DNA of 64,000 bases from NCBI RefSeq assembly GCF_014640975.1, contig NZ_BMHO01000001.1, forward strand, positions 382,166 to 446,165, given 5' to 3'. Positions within the stretch are counted from its first letter, which is position 1; each line of letters begins with the position of its first letter. A program made the translations under genes and the position numbers. This document shows, in pieces, positions 41,802-53,055 of the stretch. The notes beneath the pieces are model-generated. The model was not told where the DNA came from. It did not search any database and was given only the letters and a program-made list of their open reading frames with translations. Source of the stretch: Microbacterium faecale (lineage in GTDB: Bacteria; Actinomycetota; Actinomycetes; Actinomycetales; Microbacteriaceae).

Positions 41802-42248
41802 CTACCCGAGTGGCCGGAACTCGACGATGGGGATCCGGGCATCATGCCCCTGCACGACGTCCATCGCGCCTTTGAGTCGCTGCGCCGCGTCGGGATGGGC
41901 GTCACGATAGCGAGCGAGCACCTCGTCAGACGCCTCTTCGTCGAGCAGCTCGACGGCGACGCGCGCGCGTCGCACGCCACCGGTGCTGACGTAGGCCACG
42001 CCGTTCGCCCGCAGATTGCGATACCACTGGGCCTTCGTGCCGAACCCGGAAGCGACGCGCAGGGCGCGCCCTTCTCGCTCGACGATCTCCACGACGACGA
42101 AGCGCGGCTCACCCGATGACCGTCCGAGGTGCTCGATCATGACGAAGCGCGGCCCGAGGAGCCGACCGAGCCCGGCGCGGTAGATCGGGATGGGCAACCG
42201 CATCAGCCACCGCGTGCCGAGCAGGCGGGCGATTATCCGATCAATCAT
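41802..42248 (-). CDS. deazaflavin (F420)-dependent nitroreductase-family oxidoreductase
   Basis: 148 residues from ATG 42248 (GGGAGA upstream); a longer reading to 42317 lacks support. The split beta-barrel signature (FVMIEHLGRSSGEPRFVVVE, then GFGTKAQWYRNLRANG) is typical of the DDN/DUF385 family, which binds F420 or FMN and reduces diverse substrates. It stands alone and converges with the sigma operon. Confidence 0.85.
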   Translation of the reverse strand: MIDRIIARLLGTRWLMRLPIPIYRAGLGRLLGPRFVMIEHLGRSSGEPRFVVVEIVEREGRALRVASGFGTKAQWYRNLRANGVAYVSTGGVRRARVAVELLDEEASDEVLARYRDAHPDAAQRLKGAMDVVQGHDARIPIVEFRPLG

Positions 42249-42370
42249 CGTGCCATTCTCCCGCACACACGATGGAGGCGCATCGCACTCGAGGACGAAA
42301 CTGCCTGATCCCGGCATGGAAAGGGCGCCCGGGTCGGCGTCGGACCGTCAGCGAACGCGCGGAGACCGCG

Positions 42371-43657
42371 TCAGTCGATGAGGTCGTGGCGCACGATGAC
42401 CTCATCGCGGCCGGGGCCGACGCCGATCACCGAAATACGCGTGCCGCTCATCTTCTCGAGGGCGAGGATGTAGTCCTGCGCGTTCTTCGGCAGGTCGTCG
42501 AAGGTCCGGGCGGAGGTGATGTCTTCGCTCCAGCCGGGGAAGTTCTCGTAGATCGGCGTCGCGTGGTGGAAGTCACTCTGGTTGACGGGCACCTCGTCGA
42601 TGCGCTCGCCGCCCACGTCGTACGCGACGCACACCGGGATCTCGTCGAGCCCGGTGAGCACGTCGAGCTTCGTGACGACGAGGTCGGTGACACCATTGAT
42701 CCGGGTGGCGTAGCGGGTGATCGGAGCGTCATACCACCCGACGCGGCGTGCCCGACCGGTCGTCGTGCCAAACTCGTGGCCCTGCGTCGCGAGCCACTCG
42801 CCCTGCTCGTCGAACAGCTCGGTCGGGAAGGGGCCCGCGCCGACGCGGGTCGTGTAGGCCTTCACGATGCCGACGATGCGGTCGAGGCGGTTCGGGCCGA
42901 CACCGGATCCGGTCGCCGCGCCGCCCGCGGTGGCCGACGACGACGTCACGAACGGGTAGGTGCCGTGGTCGATGTCGAGCATCGTGGCCTGTCCGGCCTC
43001 GAAGACGACGACCTCATCGCGCTCGAGCGCCTCGTGCAGCAGCAGGCTCGTGTCGCACACCATGGGACGCACGCGCTCGGCGTAGCTCAGCAGGTCGTCG
43101 ACGATCTCGTCGACCGTGATGTCACGTCGGTTGAAGACCTTGACGAGCAGGTGGTTCTTCTGGTCGAGGGCCCCCTCGACCTTCTGGCGCAGGATCGACT
43201 CGTCGAAGAGGTCCTGCACGCGGATGCCCACGCGGCTGATCTTGTCGGCGTAGGCCGGGCCGATGCCGCGACCGGTCGTGCCGATCTGCCGCTTGCCGAG
43301 GAAGCGCTCCTGCACCTTGTCGAGCGTGCGGTGCGCCTGCGTGATGATGTGGGCGTTCGATGAGATCTTCAACTTCGACGTGTCGACGCCGCGCGCCTCG
43401 AGCGCCTCGATCTCCTCGAACAGCACGGCCAGGTCAACGACGACACCGTTGCCGATGACCGGCGTAACGCCGGGCGAGAGGATGCCGGACGGCAACAGGT
43501 GCAGCGCGTACTTCTCGTCGCCGATCACCACGGTGTGGCCGGCGTTGTTGCCGCCGTTGAACTTCACGACCCATTCGGTTCGCCCACCGAGCAGGTCAGT
43601 GGCTTTGCCCTTGCCCTCGTCGCCCCACTGGACGCCGACGATCACGATTCCTGGCAT
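42371..43657 (-). CDS. purA: adenylosuccinate synthetase
   Basis: 428 residues from ATG 43657. It joins IMP and aspartate with GTP in AMP synthesis. The N-terminal GTP/IMP loop [12 protein letters not shown] (Asp12, Lys15), GGNNAGHTV (His catalytic), the [11 protein letters not shown] segment, [12 protein letters not shown] and the C-terminal guanine-binding TKLDVLTG are all present. The length is normal. The weak SD and a TTG/ATG choice upstream leave the start slightly open, but the family N-terminus [15 protein letters not shown] decides it. Confidence 0.98.
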   Translation of the reverse strand: MPGIVIVGVQWGDEGKGKATDLLGGRTEWVVKFNGGNNAGHTVVIGDEKYALHLLPSGILSPGVTPVIGNGVVVDLAVLFEEIEALEARGVDTSKLKISSNAHIITQAHRTLDKVQERFLGKRQIGTTGRGIGPAYADKISRVGIRVQDLFDESILRQKVEGALDQKNHLLVKVFNRRDITVDEIVDDLLSYAERVRPMVCDTSLLLHEALERDEVVVFEAGQATMLDIDHGTYPFVTSSSATAGGAATGSGVGPNRLDRIVGIVKAYTTRVGAGPFPTELFDEQGEWLATQGHEFGTTTGRARRVGWYDAPITRYATRINGVTDLVVTKLDVLTGLDEIPVCVAYDVGGERIDEVPVNQSDFHHATPIYENFPGWSEDITSARTFDDLPKNAQDYILALEKMSGTRISVIGVGPGRDEVIVRHDLID

Positions 43658-43730
43658 GGGTCTTCCCCCTGAGACTCGGGTGTTGGACACCCCATCCTAT
43701 CCGGGCGGGGCGGGCGACGCGACGGCGCAA

Positions 43731-43736
43731 TATGAT
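43731..43736 (+). promoter_or_regulatory. -10 element TATGAT, leaderless start
   Basis: TATGAT lies 6 nt before the ATG at 43743, with no Shine-Dalgarno, so the transcript probably begins at or next to the start codon. Confidence 0.45.
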
Positions 43737-43742
43737 GGCGGC

Positions 43743-46439
43743 ATGGACGGCCGCGCGCTCGTCGGGCGTGAACGCGAACTGCAGCTGGCGTCTCTCGTCC
43801 TCGGCGAAGCGATGGGCGGCGAGGCGCAGGCTGTCGTTGTCCGCGGTCCGGCGGGCATCGGAAAGAGCGCGTACCTGAGGGTCGTTGCCGCCTCGGCGAA
43901 TGGTTTCCGCGTCGTCCGCATCGCGGGCCATCCGGCCGAGTCCGAGATCCCGTACGCGGGCGTCGCGCAGGTGCGCACCGCCCTCGGTGAACCGGATCCG
44001 CTCACCGCGACCGCGGATCCGCTCGCGACCGCGACGGCGCTGCTGCGGCTGATCGCCGCGAGCGCCCCGCTCCTCCTCATCGTCGACGACGCGCAGTGGC
44101 TCGATCCCGCGTCACGACGGGCGCTCGTCTTCGCCACGCGACGCCTGGACGCGGACGCGGTGTGCGTGATCTTCGGCGAACGTACCGACGGCGAGGAGAC
44201 AGCCGAGCTCGCGGGCCTGGGAAGGGCGCTCGACCTCACGCCCCTCTCCGACGACGCCGCGACAGAGCTGCTGCGCCGCGTCGCGCCCGACGCGGCCGCG
44301 CTGGTCGTGCGGCGTCTCGTCGCGCACGCGGCCGGGGTCCCGCTGACGCTGACCGAGATCCCTGTCGACCTCGCCCCCGCGCAGCTCTCCGGCGCCGCGC
44401 CGTTGCCCCGAGAGCTGCCGCTCGGCGGACAGCTCGGACGCCTCTTCGATCGCCGCATCGGCGCGCTCTCCGATATCGCGCGGCTCGCGCTGCTCGCGCT
44501 GTGCTTTGACCCGGTACCACGGTCCGAATGGGGCCGGCTGCTCGCGCGACTCGACGTGTCGCCGTCGGACACGGATCCGGCCGAGCGCGCCGGCCTCATC
44601 GACCTCACCGGCGAGACGCAGGCGTTCGCGCACCCGTCGATTCCCGCAGCCGTGCGACGCGCGGCCCGGAGGACGGAGGTCGCGACGGTCCACGCCGCCC
44701 TCGCCGCACACTTCGCCCCGGATCCGTTGCGGCACGCCTTCCACCTGCGTCGCGTCGACGATCAGGATCCCGCAGTCGTCCGGCGCGCACTGGTCGCCGC
44801 AGCCGAACACGCCGCGAGCCGCGACGGCCTCGCCGAGGCGGGGGACCTGTTCGAACAGGCGGCGCGGCTGGCGGATCCGCCGGACGGGGAGCTGCTGCGG
44901 CGCGCGGTCGACGCCTGCACGCGGGCGGGAGCAGGGCCGGCCGCCGAGCGTCTGCTGATCGAGTTAGCGGAGCGCACGCCGGACGCGACGGACCGCGCAC
45001 GCCTCGGTGCGGCGCGTGCGTACGTGTCGATGTGGACGCGCGCGGTGCCGCCGCCGGACACGGCAGAGCTGCTGTCGCTCGGGCTCGGCCTGCTGCCCGG
45101 GCCGGCACAGGAGGAGGGCCGCCGGCTGGTCACGGCGCTCGCGACGACGTCGTTCGGTGCCGCGCGGTATCGGGACGCGCACGAGATGTGCCGCCAGCTC
45201 GACGCTGGCCTGACGGGGGCGCTGTCGCTGGACGAGTCGCTCATCGCCGACGTCGCCGCCGTGATGGTCGGCGCGGCCAGCGCCGGCCAGGTGCTGCGCG
45301 GCGACTGGCCGGACCGCTACCCGTGGCAACGGATGGCGACCGGGATGACGCCGGTCCCCTTCGCTGCCTTCGTGCTCGTCTGGCTCGGCGAGCTCGATCA
45401 CGCGGAGGACGTAGTCCGGCGCCACACGGCAGCCGGGTCTGCGCCGACCGCGGAGGGCACCTATCTCAGCGGCACGGTCGCAGCTCTGGTGGCGCGTGCT
45501 CGCGGCGAGTGGGACCGCGCCGACCACGAGTTCGAGGCGCTGGAGAGATTCGTGATCGAGACCGATTCGATCGGTCCGTATCCGTTCATCGCGCTGCATC
45601 ACGCGCACCTGCTCGCATCGCGCGGCCAGGGCGCCGCATCCGACGACCTGCGCGAGCGGGCACGGCGACGGACTCCGGTCTGGACGCAGATGATGGACCA
45701 TCTCAGTCACCGCGTCGCCGGCCACGCGCGGCTGATCGAGCGCGACTTCGCCGCGGCCGCCACGCATCTCGCCGCGTCGAGTGCGATCGAGCAACAGGTC
45801 GGGCTCGTCCCGTCGGGCTATCTCACGGCGTTCACCGATCGATACGAAGCGGCGTGGCACCTCGGCACGTCGAGCGAGCTCGCCGAGGACCTCAACCGCT
45901 ATGAGCGCGCGGCCGAGGCCGTGGACCACGACGAGATGCGGGCGCTCGCGCTGCGGTGCCGCGCGCTTGAGGCGTCGCACAGATCCGCGCCGCGGGCACG
46001 CGCGGATACGCTGTTCGCCGAGGCCGTTGAACGCCTCGACGACGTCAGCGCCTTCGAAGCCGCGCGCACGCGCCTGCTGTGGGGTCAGGTCCTGCGGCGC
46101 GCGAAACGCAAGGCGGACGCGGTCGCGCAGCTGGCACAGGCCGAGATCGCGTTCGCCCAGCTGGGGTGTTCGATGCTGCGCGAGACGACGCGCGGCGAGC
46201 TCGCCGCGTGCGGGCGGCGTCAGGCCGCGGTTGGTGCGGCGGGCTCTCTCGTCGCCCAGCTCACCCCACGTGAGTTCGAAGTAGCGCGCGAGGTGGCCGC
46301 GGGGGCGAGCAACGCCGACGCCGCACGGCGCCTATTCATCTCCGAGCGCACCGTGGAGTTCCATCTGTCCCGCGTGTTCCGCAAGCTGCAGCTCGCCGGA
46401 CGCGGCGAGCTCGCGGGTGTCCTGGGTGATCCGACTTGA
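43743..46439 (+). CDS. large ATP-binding LuxR-family (LAL-type) regulator
   Basis: 898 residues. An N-terminal AAA/NACHT-like ATPase has Walker A GPAGIGKS (36-43) and Walker B LLLIVDDAQW. A long helical TPR-like sensor region fills the middle. The C-terminus has a LuxR HTH (LTPREFEVAREVAAGASNAD, RTVEFHLSRVFRKL). Such proteins act as signal- and ATP-dependent activators of secondary metabolism or sugar genes, but here there is no adjacent target operon. It converges with the lipoprotein gene over a shared terminator. Confidence 0.92.
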   Translation: MDGRALVGRERELQLASLVLGEAMGGEAQAVVVRGPAGIGKSAYLRVVAASANGFRVVRIAGHPAESEIPYAGVAQVRTALGEPDPLTATADPLATATALLRLIAASAPLLLIVDDAQWLDPASRRALVFATRRLDADAVCVIFGERTDGEETAELAGLGRALDLTPLSDDAATELLRRVAPDAAALVVRRLVAHAAGVPLTLTEIPVDLAPAQLSGAAPLPRELPLGGQLGRLFDRRIGALSDIARLALLALCFDPVPRSEWGRLLARLDVSPSDTDPAERAGLIDLTGETQAFAHPSIPAAVRRAARRTEVATVHAALAAHFAPDPLRHAFHLRRVDDQDPAVVRRALVAAAEHAASRDGLAEAGDLFEQAARLADPPDGELLRRAVDACTRAGAGPAAERLLIELAERTPDATDRARLGAARAYVSMWTRAVPPPDTAELLSLGLGLLPGPAQEEGRRLVTALATTSFGAARYRDAHEMCRQLDAGLTGALSLDESLIADVAAVMVGAASAGQVLRGDWPDRYPWQRMATGMTPVPFAAFVLVWLGELDHAEDVVRRHTAAGSAPTAEGTYLSGTVAALVARARGEWDRADHEFEALERFVIETDSIGPYPFIALHHAHLLASRGQGAASDDLRERARRRTPVWTQMMDHLSHRVAGHARLIERDFAAAATHLAASSAIEQQVGLVPSGYLTAFTDRYEAAWHLGTSSELAEDLNRYERAAEAVDHDEMRALALRCRALEASHRSAPRARADTLFAEAVERLDDVSAFEAARTRLLWGQVLRRAKRKADAVAQLAQAEIAFAQLGCSMLRETTRGELAACGRRQAAVGAAGSLVAQLTPREFEVAREVAAGASNADAARRLFISERTVEFHLSRVFRKLQLAGRGELAGVLGDPT

Positions 46440-46460
46440 CCGCTGGTCAGCCCGCGGTCA
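46437..46460. terminator. bidirectional hairpin spanning both convergent stop codons
   Basis: TGACCGC (46437-46443) and GCGGTCA (46454-46460) with a 10-nt loop. The arms contain the stop codons of the LAL regulator (plus) and the lipoprotein (minus). Confidence 0.5.
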
Positions 46461-47432
46461 CTCCAGCTCCTGCGCGACGAGCGCCGCGAGGGCGATCGCT
46501 TTCAGCTGCTCGGCGTCGCGGTCGCCGGTGCGCACGGACGCGTGCACCACGGTCTCGCCGACCGTAGCGACCGCGGTGCGCCCGCCACTGGCGCGGAATG
46601 GCCCGACAGCGCCGTCGTACACTTCGACGTCGACCCCGTCCGCCGCGACGGTGTCGAGAAGCGCGGCTTCGCCGAGAATCTGCCCGGACACCTCCGCTGC
46701 GCTCACCGTCAGCCCCACGCTGTTCTCGCCGTCATCCCATGTGCAGTCGGAAGTCGCGCCCGCCCACCGCATCGATTCGCCCTCCGGCACCTCACCGGCG
46801 AACACCGAGGAGAGGTGCATGGGATCCACTGCGATGCACGCGTCATCGAACGCCGGTTCCGTGAGCCCGAGGTCGAGGCCGCATTCGCGCTGGAGTTCGA
46901 CGCCGATCGCCTCCATGAACCCCGGTGCGGTCAGCACGAGGAAGAACGCATCCTCGCTGTCGGAGGAAAGCGCGTCCCTCACGTCATCCTCCGTCGCGAC
47001 CTCGGCATCGGCCAGGGCGTCCGCAGACAACGTGAGCAGCTCAGACACGGCACCCCATTCGCGCTCGACGTTCGCGGGCGGTTCCACCGACGTGAACAGC
47101 TCCGCGGAGGACATCATGCGCTCACGGTAGGCCGCGGGATCTGCGATCGAGTCGGTGCTGACGATGTCGAGGGTGCTGGCGATGTCCTCACCGGCCGCGC
47201 AGAACGCATTCTCGCCGTCGGGCGCCTCCGTCGGCTCCGTTGCGGCGCCCTCCTCGCCGCTCTCGGCGCCCTCTTCGCTCCCGCCGATGTCCTGGGCGGC
47301 GGTGGTCGCCTCGGGGCCGACGCCGGCGGGCTCTGGCTGCGTCGCGCACCCCGGAGCGGCGGCGATCGCCACCGCGAGGATCCCCACGATCACGCGGCCT
47401 GCGGGGGTGTTCGCCGCCTCTGAGACGCTCAT
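46458..47432 (-). CDS. secreted lipoprotein, DUF3558-like
   Basis: 324 residues from ATG 47432. The hydrophobic signal ends in AAPGC (Cys29), a slightly weak lipobox. An acidic Glu/Thr-rich linker follows, then a domain with paired Cys and a SDCTWDDGENSVGLTV segment that resembles DUF3558 lipoproteins of actinobacteria. Function unknown. It appears to be transcribed alone from a leaderless promoter. Confidence 0.75.
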   Translation of the reverse strand: MSVSEAANTPAGRVIVGILAVAIAAAPGCATQPEPAGVGPEATTAAQDIGGSEEGAESGEEGAATEPTEAPDGENAFCAAGEDIASTLDIVSTDSIADPAAYRERMMSSAELFTSVEPPANVEREWGAVSELLTLSADALADAEVATEDDVRDALSSDSEDAFFLVLTAPGFMEAIGVELQRECGLDLGLTEPAFDDACIAVDPMHLSSVFAGEVPEGESMRWAGATSDCTWDDGENSVGLTVSAAEVSGQILGEAALLDTVAADGVDVEVYDGAVGPFRASGGRTAVATVGETVVHASVRTGDRDAEQLKAIALAALVAQELE

Positions 47433-47438
47433 GGCCCG

Positions 47439-47444
47439 ACGGTA
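47439..47444 (-). promoter_or_regulatory. -10 element TACCGT before the lipoprotein gene
   Basis: On the minus strand TACCGT stands 6 nt before ATG 47432, the same leaderless layout as at other genes here. No SD is seen. Confidence 0.4.
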
Positions 47445-47496
47445 TCCACGCGGCGAGCGCCCGGAATCCGTGGACGCCACCAGAGCGTGCGTCGTG

Positions 47497-48678
47497 CTAT
47501 GCGATCCGGCTGCCCGGAGGGGTGCGTCGCGCGGGCGTCGTCGTGCGCGCGCCGCCCCACAGCATGAGGCCCACCGCGAGCAGCACCTGCACGCCGAGAC
47601 CCACGAACCAACTCGGCACCGAGCGCTCGATCAGCTCCCGCGAGGTCTCGCGGTCGGCATCGCTGCCGTAATACTCGCCCTCTCGCGGCGGCTCGCCATC
47701 GCAGGGATCAATCCAGTCCTGTTGCACGAGCTCGGGCGCGTGCTGCGCGCTGCGCACGCCGTACTTGATCTGCCCGAAGAGGTCGATCGGATACCCCTCG
47801 CGGTTGTACGTCGTCGGCGTCGCGTCGGCGAGCACGACGAACGGGTTAGCCGCCAGCAGCCACCAGACATGGTCGTAGCGCGGCACGTCGCCGGTGCCGT
47901 GCACCGCGACGCACTGTGCCGAGACATCCGGGCGCGGTTCGACGCACGGCTCCCCCGCGTCGTCACACGAGGGCAGGGATCCGAGCACGCCGTCAGCCAC
48001 GTACACCTCGTCGGGGCTCTCGCTCAGCGTCACGGTCGAGGAGCGTGTCGCGAAGGTGCCGAGCGCGAACGCGATGACCGTGCCGATCACCAGCAGCATC
48101 ACCACGAGGTAGGTCGCGGCGACGGAGAACAGCGGGCGGGCGATGATCGCGCTGAGCCCGACGCCGATCGCGGCGATGATGCCCACCTCGACGATCAGGA
48201 CGACGATCGCGACCGCGAGCATGGCGGGGCTCGTCGCCCCCATCTCGTCGGATCCGAACCATCCGGCGGGCACCGGATCCACCAGACCGCGCAGGAGCGC
48301 AAAGAGGAGCGCTGGCAACGCGACGATCAAGTAGACGATGCCCGCCGCCCACCCCGCGAGGAGCTTCGCCAGGAGAATCTCCGTCGTCGTCGCGAGCGTC
48401 ACCTGCACGGGAGCGAGGGTCGCACTCTCGCGGTCGCCGTTGATCGCGTTGCCGGTGAACGTCGGCGTCACGAGTGTCGCCATGAGCAGGACACCGTATA
48501 TCGCGACCGAGATCATGCCCGACGACCCAGAGCCGTCGCCGCCGAAGATGAGGGAGCCGAGCCAGGTGATGCCGACGACGACGAGGAAGAAGACGCCGAG
48601 CAGCACGTAGAAACCCGGTCGGCGGAGGCGTTGACGCAGCTCGAGCTGGGTGAGCACGCCAATGCGGGTCACGTTCAT
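47497..48678 (-). CDS. ABC-2 family transporter permease
   Basis: 393 residues. The N-terminus (IGVLTQLELRQRLRRPGFYV) leads into a first helix, a large domain, and then a cluster of helices (about residues 60-220). A Cys-containing extracellular region follows (SCDDAGEPCVEP) and a last C-terminal helix. It overlaps the ATPase gene by 4 nt. The large extracellular loop is typical of NatB-like permeases. Substrate unknown. Confidence 0.88.
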   Translation of the reverse strand: MNVTRIGVLTQLELRQRLRRPGFYVLLGVFFLVVVGITWLGSLIFGGDGSGSSGMISVAIYGVLLMATLVTPTFTGNAINGDRESATLAPVQVTLATTTEILLAKLLAGWAAGIVYLIVALPALLFALLRGLVDPVPAGWFGSDEMGATSPAMLAVAIVVLIVEVGIIAAIGVGLSAIIARPLFSVAATYLVVMLLVIGTVIAFALGTFATRSSTVTLSESPDEVYVADGVLGSLPSCDDAGEPCVEPRPDVSAQCVAVHGTGDVPRYDHVWWLLAANPFVVLADATPTTYNREGYPIDLFGQIKYGVRSAQHAPELVQQDWIDPCDGEPPREGEYYGSDADRETSRELIERSVPSWFVGLGVQVLLAVGLMLWGGARTTTPARRTPPGSRIA

Positions 48679-49640
48679 CGCGGTCCCTTCTCGAGGTCAA
48701 GGAACGCGTTCTCGAGCTCGCCCGCTGCCGGCGCGAAAACTGCCACAGGCACACCGGCGCCGACGAGCGCCGTAAGCCCGGTGGCGGCGGCGGTCTCGTC
48801 GGCGAATGCGAGCAGCAGGTCGCGTCGCTCGACGCGCACCTGCGCATGCGGCAGGATCCGTGCGATCTCGTCGCGCCAGGGCGCGGATCCGGAGTGCGTC
48901 GCCCCCGCGATGCGGAGCCGCCAGTCGCGCCGGCCCACTGTCGCGCCCACGTCGCGCGCGACCGTGGCTCCCGCGGCCATGAAGACCGCATCGTCGACCA
49001 TCTCCTCCAGCTCACTGAGCACATGGCTCGAGACGAGGATCGCCGCGCCGCCGTCGGCCAGTCGTCGCAGATGGTTTCGCAGTGCGATCCGCGCGGCGGG
49101 GTCGAGACCGGACGCCGGCTCGTCGAGCAGCAACACGGAGGGACGATGCACCAGGGCGCGCGCGAGCCCGAGCAGCTGCTTCTGGCCTCGCGACAGCACA
49201 CGCGCGGGCGAACGTCCGTGGTCGGCGAGACCGACTTCCTCGAGCAGTTCCTCAGCGCGCTGGCGCGCCTCGTGTCGCGTTGCGCCGTACAGGCGGCCCG
49301 CGGTCACGAGCGTCTCGAGCGCGGTCAGCGAGTCCCACGCGCCCAGCGCGTCGGGCATCCACCCGATCCGCGCGCGTGCGGCAGCCGGGTCGGCAACCGG
49401 GTCGGCGCCAGCGATGCGGATCTCGCCGTGGTCCGGGGCAAGGAGCGAGGCGAGGAGGAGGAAGAGCGTGGTCTTGCCCGCGCCGTTCGGTCCGACGAGT
49501 CCGGTAATCCGACCGGGGCGCGCGTCGAACGTCACGTCGCGCACAGCGTGGATCGCCCCGAACGAGCGCGCGACGTCACGCGCGACCACGCCCTCGTGCG
49601 CGACGGTCGATGGGGCCGCGCTGGGCGGTGGCGAGCTCAT
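48675..49640 (-). CDS. ABC transporter ATP-binding protein (NatA/CcmA-like)
   Basis: 321 residues. Walker A GPNGAGKTTLF, signature LSRGQKQLLGLARAL, Walker B VLLLDEPASGLDPAAR and the switch His (LVSSHVLSELEEM) are intact. A C-terminal extension of about 90 residues follows the ATPase core, as in many exporter ATPases. First gene of a two-gene operon with the ABC-2 permease. Confidence 0.93.
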   Translation of the reverse strand: MSSPPPSAAPSTVAHEGVVARDVARSFGAIHAVRDVTFDARPGRITGLVGPNGAGKTTLFLLLASLLAPDHGEIRIAGADPVADPAAARARIGWMPDALGAWDSLTALETLVTAGRLYGATRHEARQRAEELLEEVGLADHGRSPARVLSRGQKQLLGLARALVHRPSVLLLDEPASGLDPAARIALRNHLRRLADGGAAILVSSHVLSELEEMVDDAVFMAAGATVARDVGATVGRRDWRLRIAGATHSGSAPWRDEIARILPHAQVRVERRDLLLAFADETAAATGLTALVGAGVPVAVFAPAAGELENAFLDLEKGPR

Positions 49641-49646
49641 GCGCTC

Positions 49647-49652
49647 ACGCTA
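49647..49652 (-). promoter_or_regulatory. -10 element TAGCGT before the ABC ATPase
   Basis: TAGCGT on the minus strand, 6 nt before ATG 49640. A leaderless start is likely. The palindrome at 49661-49676 covers the expected -35 region. Confidence 0.45.
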
Positions 49653-49660
49653 GCGGCAAA

Positions 49661-49676
49661 CTCCCCGCGCGGGGAG
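49661..49676. terminator. perfect 16-bp palindrome CTCCCCGCGCGGGGAG
   Basis: It lies directly after the stop of the gene at 49679 and is followed on the minus strand by TTT, so it could terminate that transcript. It also overlaps the -35 region of the next promoter, so an operator role is possible. Confidence 0.5.
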
Positions 49677-49678
49677 AC

Positions 49679-50212
49679 TCACGCGTCGTCGACGACTTCG
49701 AGCCCGACGAACTTCATGCGGTCTTCGCCGTAGAAGCACGTCTGCAGCGCAAGGTCGCCCTGGAGGCCGACGAGGTCGTCGGTCGAGGCCCAGATCTTGG
49801 ACGTGTAGCGAATGTCGATGACCTCGTACACCTCGTCGCGGCCCTCGATCTGGATCTGCTGGCCCTCGTCCCACGGCAGGAGCACGTCGCCGCCGCAGTT
49901 GTTGTGCGCGGCCGCCGTCTCAGGCACACCCTCGCGTTCGTACGAAGACATGATCACGAAGGAATTGTCAGCGCACGCCTGGTCGAGTTCCGGCATGCCT
50001 CCCTCGACGCCGATCTTCACGGTCGGCAGATTCTCGAAGACGTCCTGCTGCACCTTGTCGACGGTGCCCGTCACCTGCGTCTTGAGCGTTCCGTAGGTCT
50101 TCTCGACCGCCTCGGGAGCGAGCGCGACGGCCACGAGCAACGCTCCGCCGCCGACGATGAGAACGCCGCCGAGCGCACCGAGGATCAATCCTCCGCGCTT
50201 CTTGCGTGCCAT
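49679..50212 (-). CDS. membrane-anchored hypothetical protein
   Basis: 177 residues from ATG 50212 (GGAGGGGGGAAC upstream). A basic N-terminus (MARKKRGG) and one membrane helix (about 8-30) are followed by an extracytoplasmic domain with Cys residues (DQACADNS, AAHNNCGGDV, LQTCFYGED), which may form disulfides. I do not recognise the family. Confidence 0.75.
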   Translation of the reverse strand: MARKKRGGLILGALGGVLIVGGGALLVAVALAPEAVEKTYGTLKTQVTGTVDKVQQDVFENLPTVKIGVEGGMPELDQACADNSFVIMSSYEREGVPETAAAHNNCGGDVLLPWDEGQQIQIEGRDEVYEVIDIRYTSKIWASTDDLVGLQGDLALQTCFYGEDRMKFVGLEVVDDA

Positions 50213-50324
50213 GCGTTCCCCCCTCCCGGATGCTCCAGCGGCGATTCTACCGTCATTTCGGACCCGACTCGAGGCCTTCCCAGCGAGCGCATAGGAGCGG
50301 GCCTCGAAAATGGTCACCGCCTCA

Positions 50325-50669
50325 TCACGCTGGCACGCGATCGCTCCGCGTCGAGGGTGCGCTGATGACGAGAAACCGCACGTCCTCGGGACCGGCGTTC
50401 GTGAATCGGTGGGCGAGCCCCGGCTCGATTTCGACCCCCGTGCGCGGTTCGAGCGCGACGTCGCCCTGGGAGGTCTGCATGACGGCGTGGCCCTCGAGCA
50501 CGTAGAAGAACTGCCGCGCGCGTTCGTGGACGTGCCACTCCTCCGCGCCGTGCGGAGGCACGCGCTCCTCGATCACCGAGAGATCGCCGCGGTCGACGAG
50601 GCGCCAGCCGTCGCAGACGGCGCCCCACACGTAGTGCTCCGCGAAATCTCTCTCGATGCGATGCGGCAT
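50325..50669 (-). CDS. cupin-domain protein
   Basis: 114 residues from ATG 50669. The cupin motifs are clear: EWHVHERARQFFYVLEG (motif 1, with His/His/Glu positions) and IEPGLAHRFTNAGPEDV (motif 2, with His). It is a small single-domain metal-binding barrel. Many such proteins are unassigned isomerases, dioxygenases or regulators. An extended reading to 50876 would run antisense into argG. Confidence 0.85.
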   Translation of the reverse strand: MPHRIERDFAEHYVWGAVCDGWRLVDRGDLSVIEERVPPHGAEEWHVHERARQFFYVLEGHAVMQTSQGDVALEPRTGVEIEPGLAHRFTNAGPEDVRFLVISAPSTRSDRVPA

Positions 50670-50682
50670 CTGCCGAGCGTAG

Positions 50683-52182
<1,500 letters not shown>

Positions 52183-52199
52183 CGCGCGACGCGCCGTCT

Positions 52200-52240
52200 C
52201 CGTCCGAACGCGCCAGACCCAAGGGGCGTTGATCGGACGG
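52200..52240. terminator. imperfect hairpin between convergent argG and permease genes
   Basis: CCGTCCG (52200-52206) and CGGACGG (52234-52240) form the base. Inner pairs ACGC/GCGT extend it with small bulges. It is a likely bidirectional terminator. Confidence 0.5.
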
Positions 52241-52260
52241 CAGAGCTCCCGACGCGTGAC

Positions 52261-53055
52261 TCAGGCGCCGGTGGCGACGGGCCTCCCGTCGCGGGACGCT
52301 CCGCGCTGCCATGGCAGCAGAACCGGCTCGAGCACGCGGAAGACGAGATTGATCAGCAACCCGAGCACGCCCGTCAGCACGAGGCCGGCGTACATCTGAT
52401 CGACCGCGAACTGCTGACCGGCCCTCCGGATCATCGCCCCAATACCGGTCTCCGCCCCGACGAACTCCGCGGCGATCAGCGTGATCAGGCACGTTGCCAT
52501 GCCGAGCCGCAGGCCGTTGAACAGCGGGCCCGAGATCGCGGGGAACAGCAGTTTCGTGACGTACTTCCGTCCAGTCGCGCCGAAGTTGCGCCCCGCCTCG
52601 ATGATCTCTCGGTCGATGTCTCTCACGCTGCTGCGCGTGCTGATGATGATCTGGAAGAACGCCGTCGCGAAGGCGGTCAGGATGTAGGCGATCTCGCCGC
52701 GCCCAACGATGATGATGAACAGCGGCAGCACCGCGATCTTCGGCAGCGGATACAGGGTGTCGGTGACCGGGCGGATGAGCAGTTCGAAGGTGCGCCACAC
52801 GCCAGAGGCGATGCCGATCCCGACGCCCAGCGCCGCCGCGATCCCGAATGAGATCACAAGCCGCTGGATCGTGATCGCGATATCACCGCCCAGGCGCCCC
52901 TCGGACAGCTGCTCGACGATCGTCACGACGACCTCGCTCAGCGGCACGAAGAAGCGCGGGTCCAGCAGGCCCACCCGCGTGATGATCTCCCACACGGCGA
53001 TCACTGCGACAGGGATCGTCCACGTCTGCAGCGTTCGCAACGCGGCCGGCCTCAC
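52261..53055 (-). CDS. ABC importer permease (SsuC/TauC-like), second copy
   Basis: 264 residues from GTG 53055, which overlaps the previous stop (GTGA). Six helices and a permease loop (DREIIEAGRNFGATGRKYVT) are typical of the nitrate/sulfonate/taurine family. It is the last gene of the operon and probably forms a heterodimer with the preceding permease. Confidence 0.9.
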   Translation of the reverse strand: MRPAALRTLQTWTIPVAVIAVWEIITRVGLLDPRFFVPLSEVVVTIVEQLSEGRLGGDIAITIQRLVISFGIAAALGVGIGIASGVWRTFELLIRPVTDTLYPLPKIAVLPLFIIIVGRGEIAYILTAFATAFFQIIISTRSSVRDIDREIIEAGRNFGATGRKYVTKLLFPAISGPLFNGLRLGMATCLITLIAAEFVGAETGIGAMIRRAGQQFAVDQMYAGLVLTGVLGLLINLVFRVLEPVLLPWQRGASRDGRPVATGA

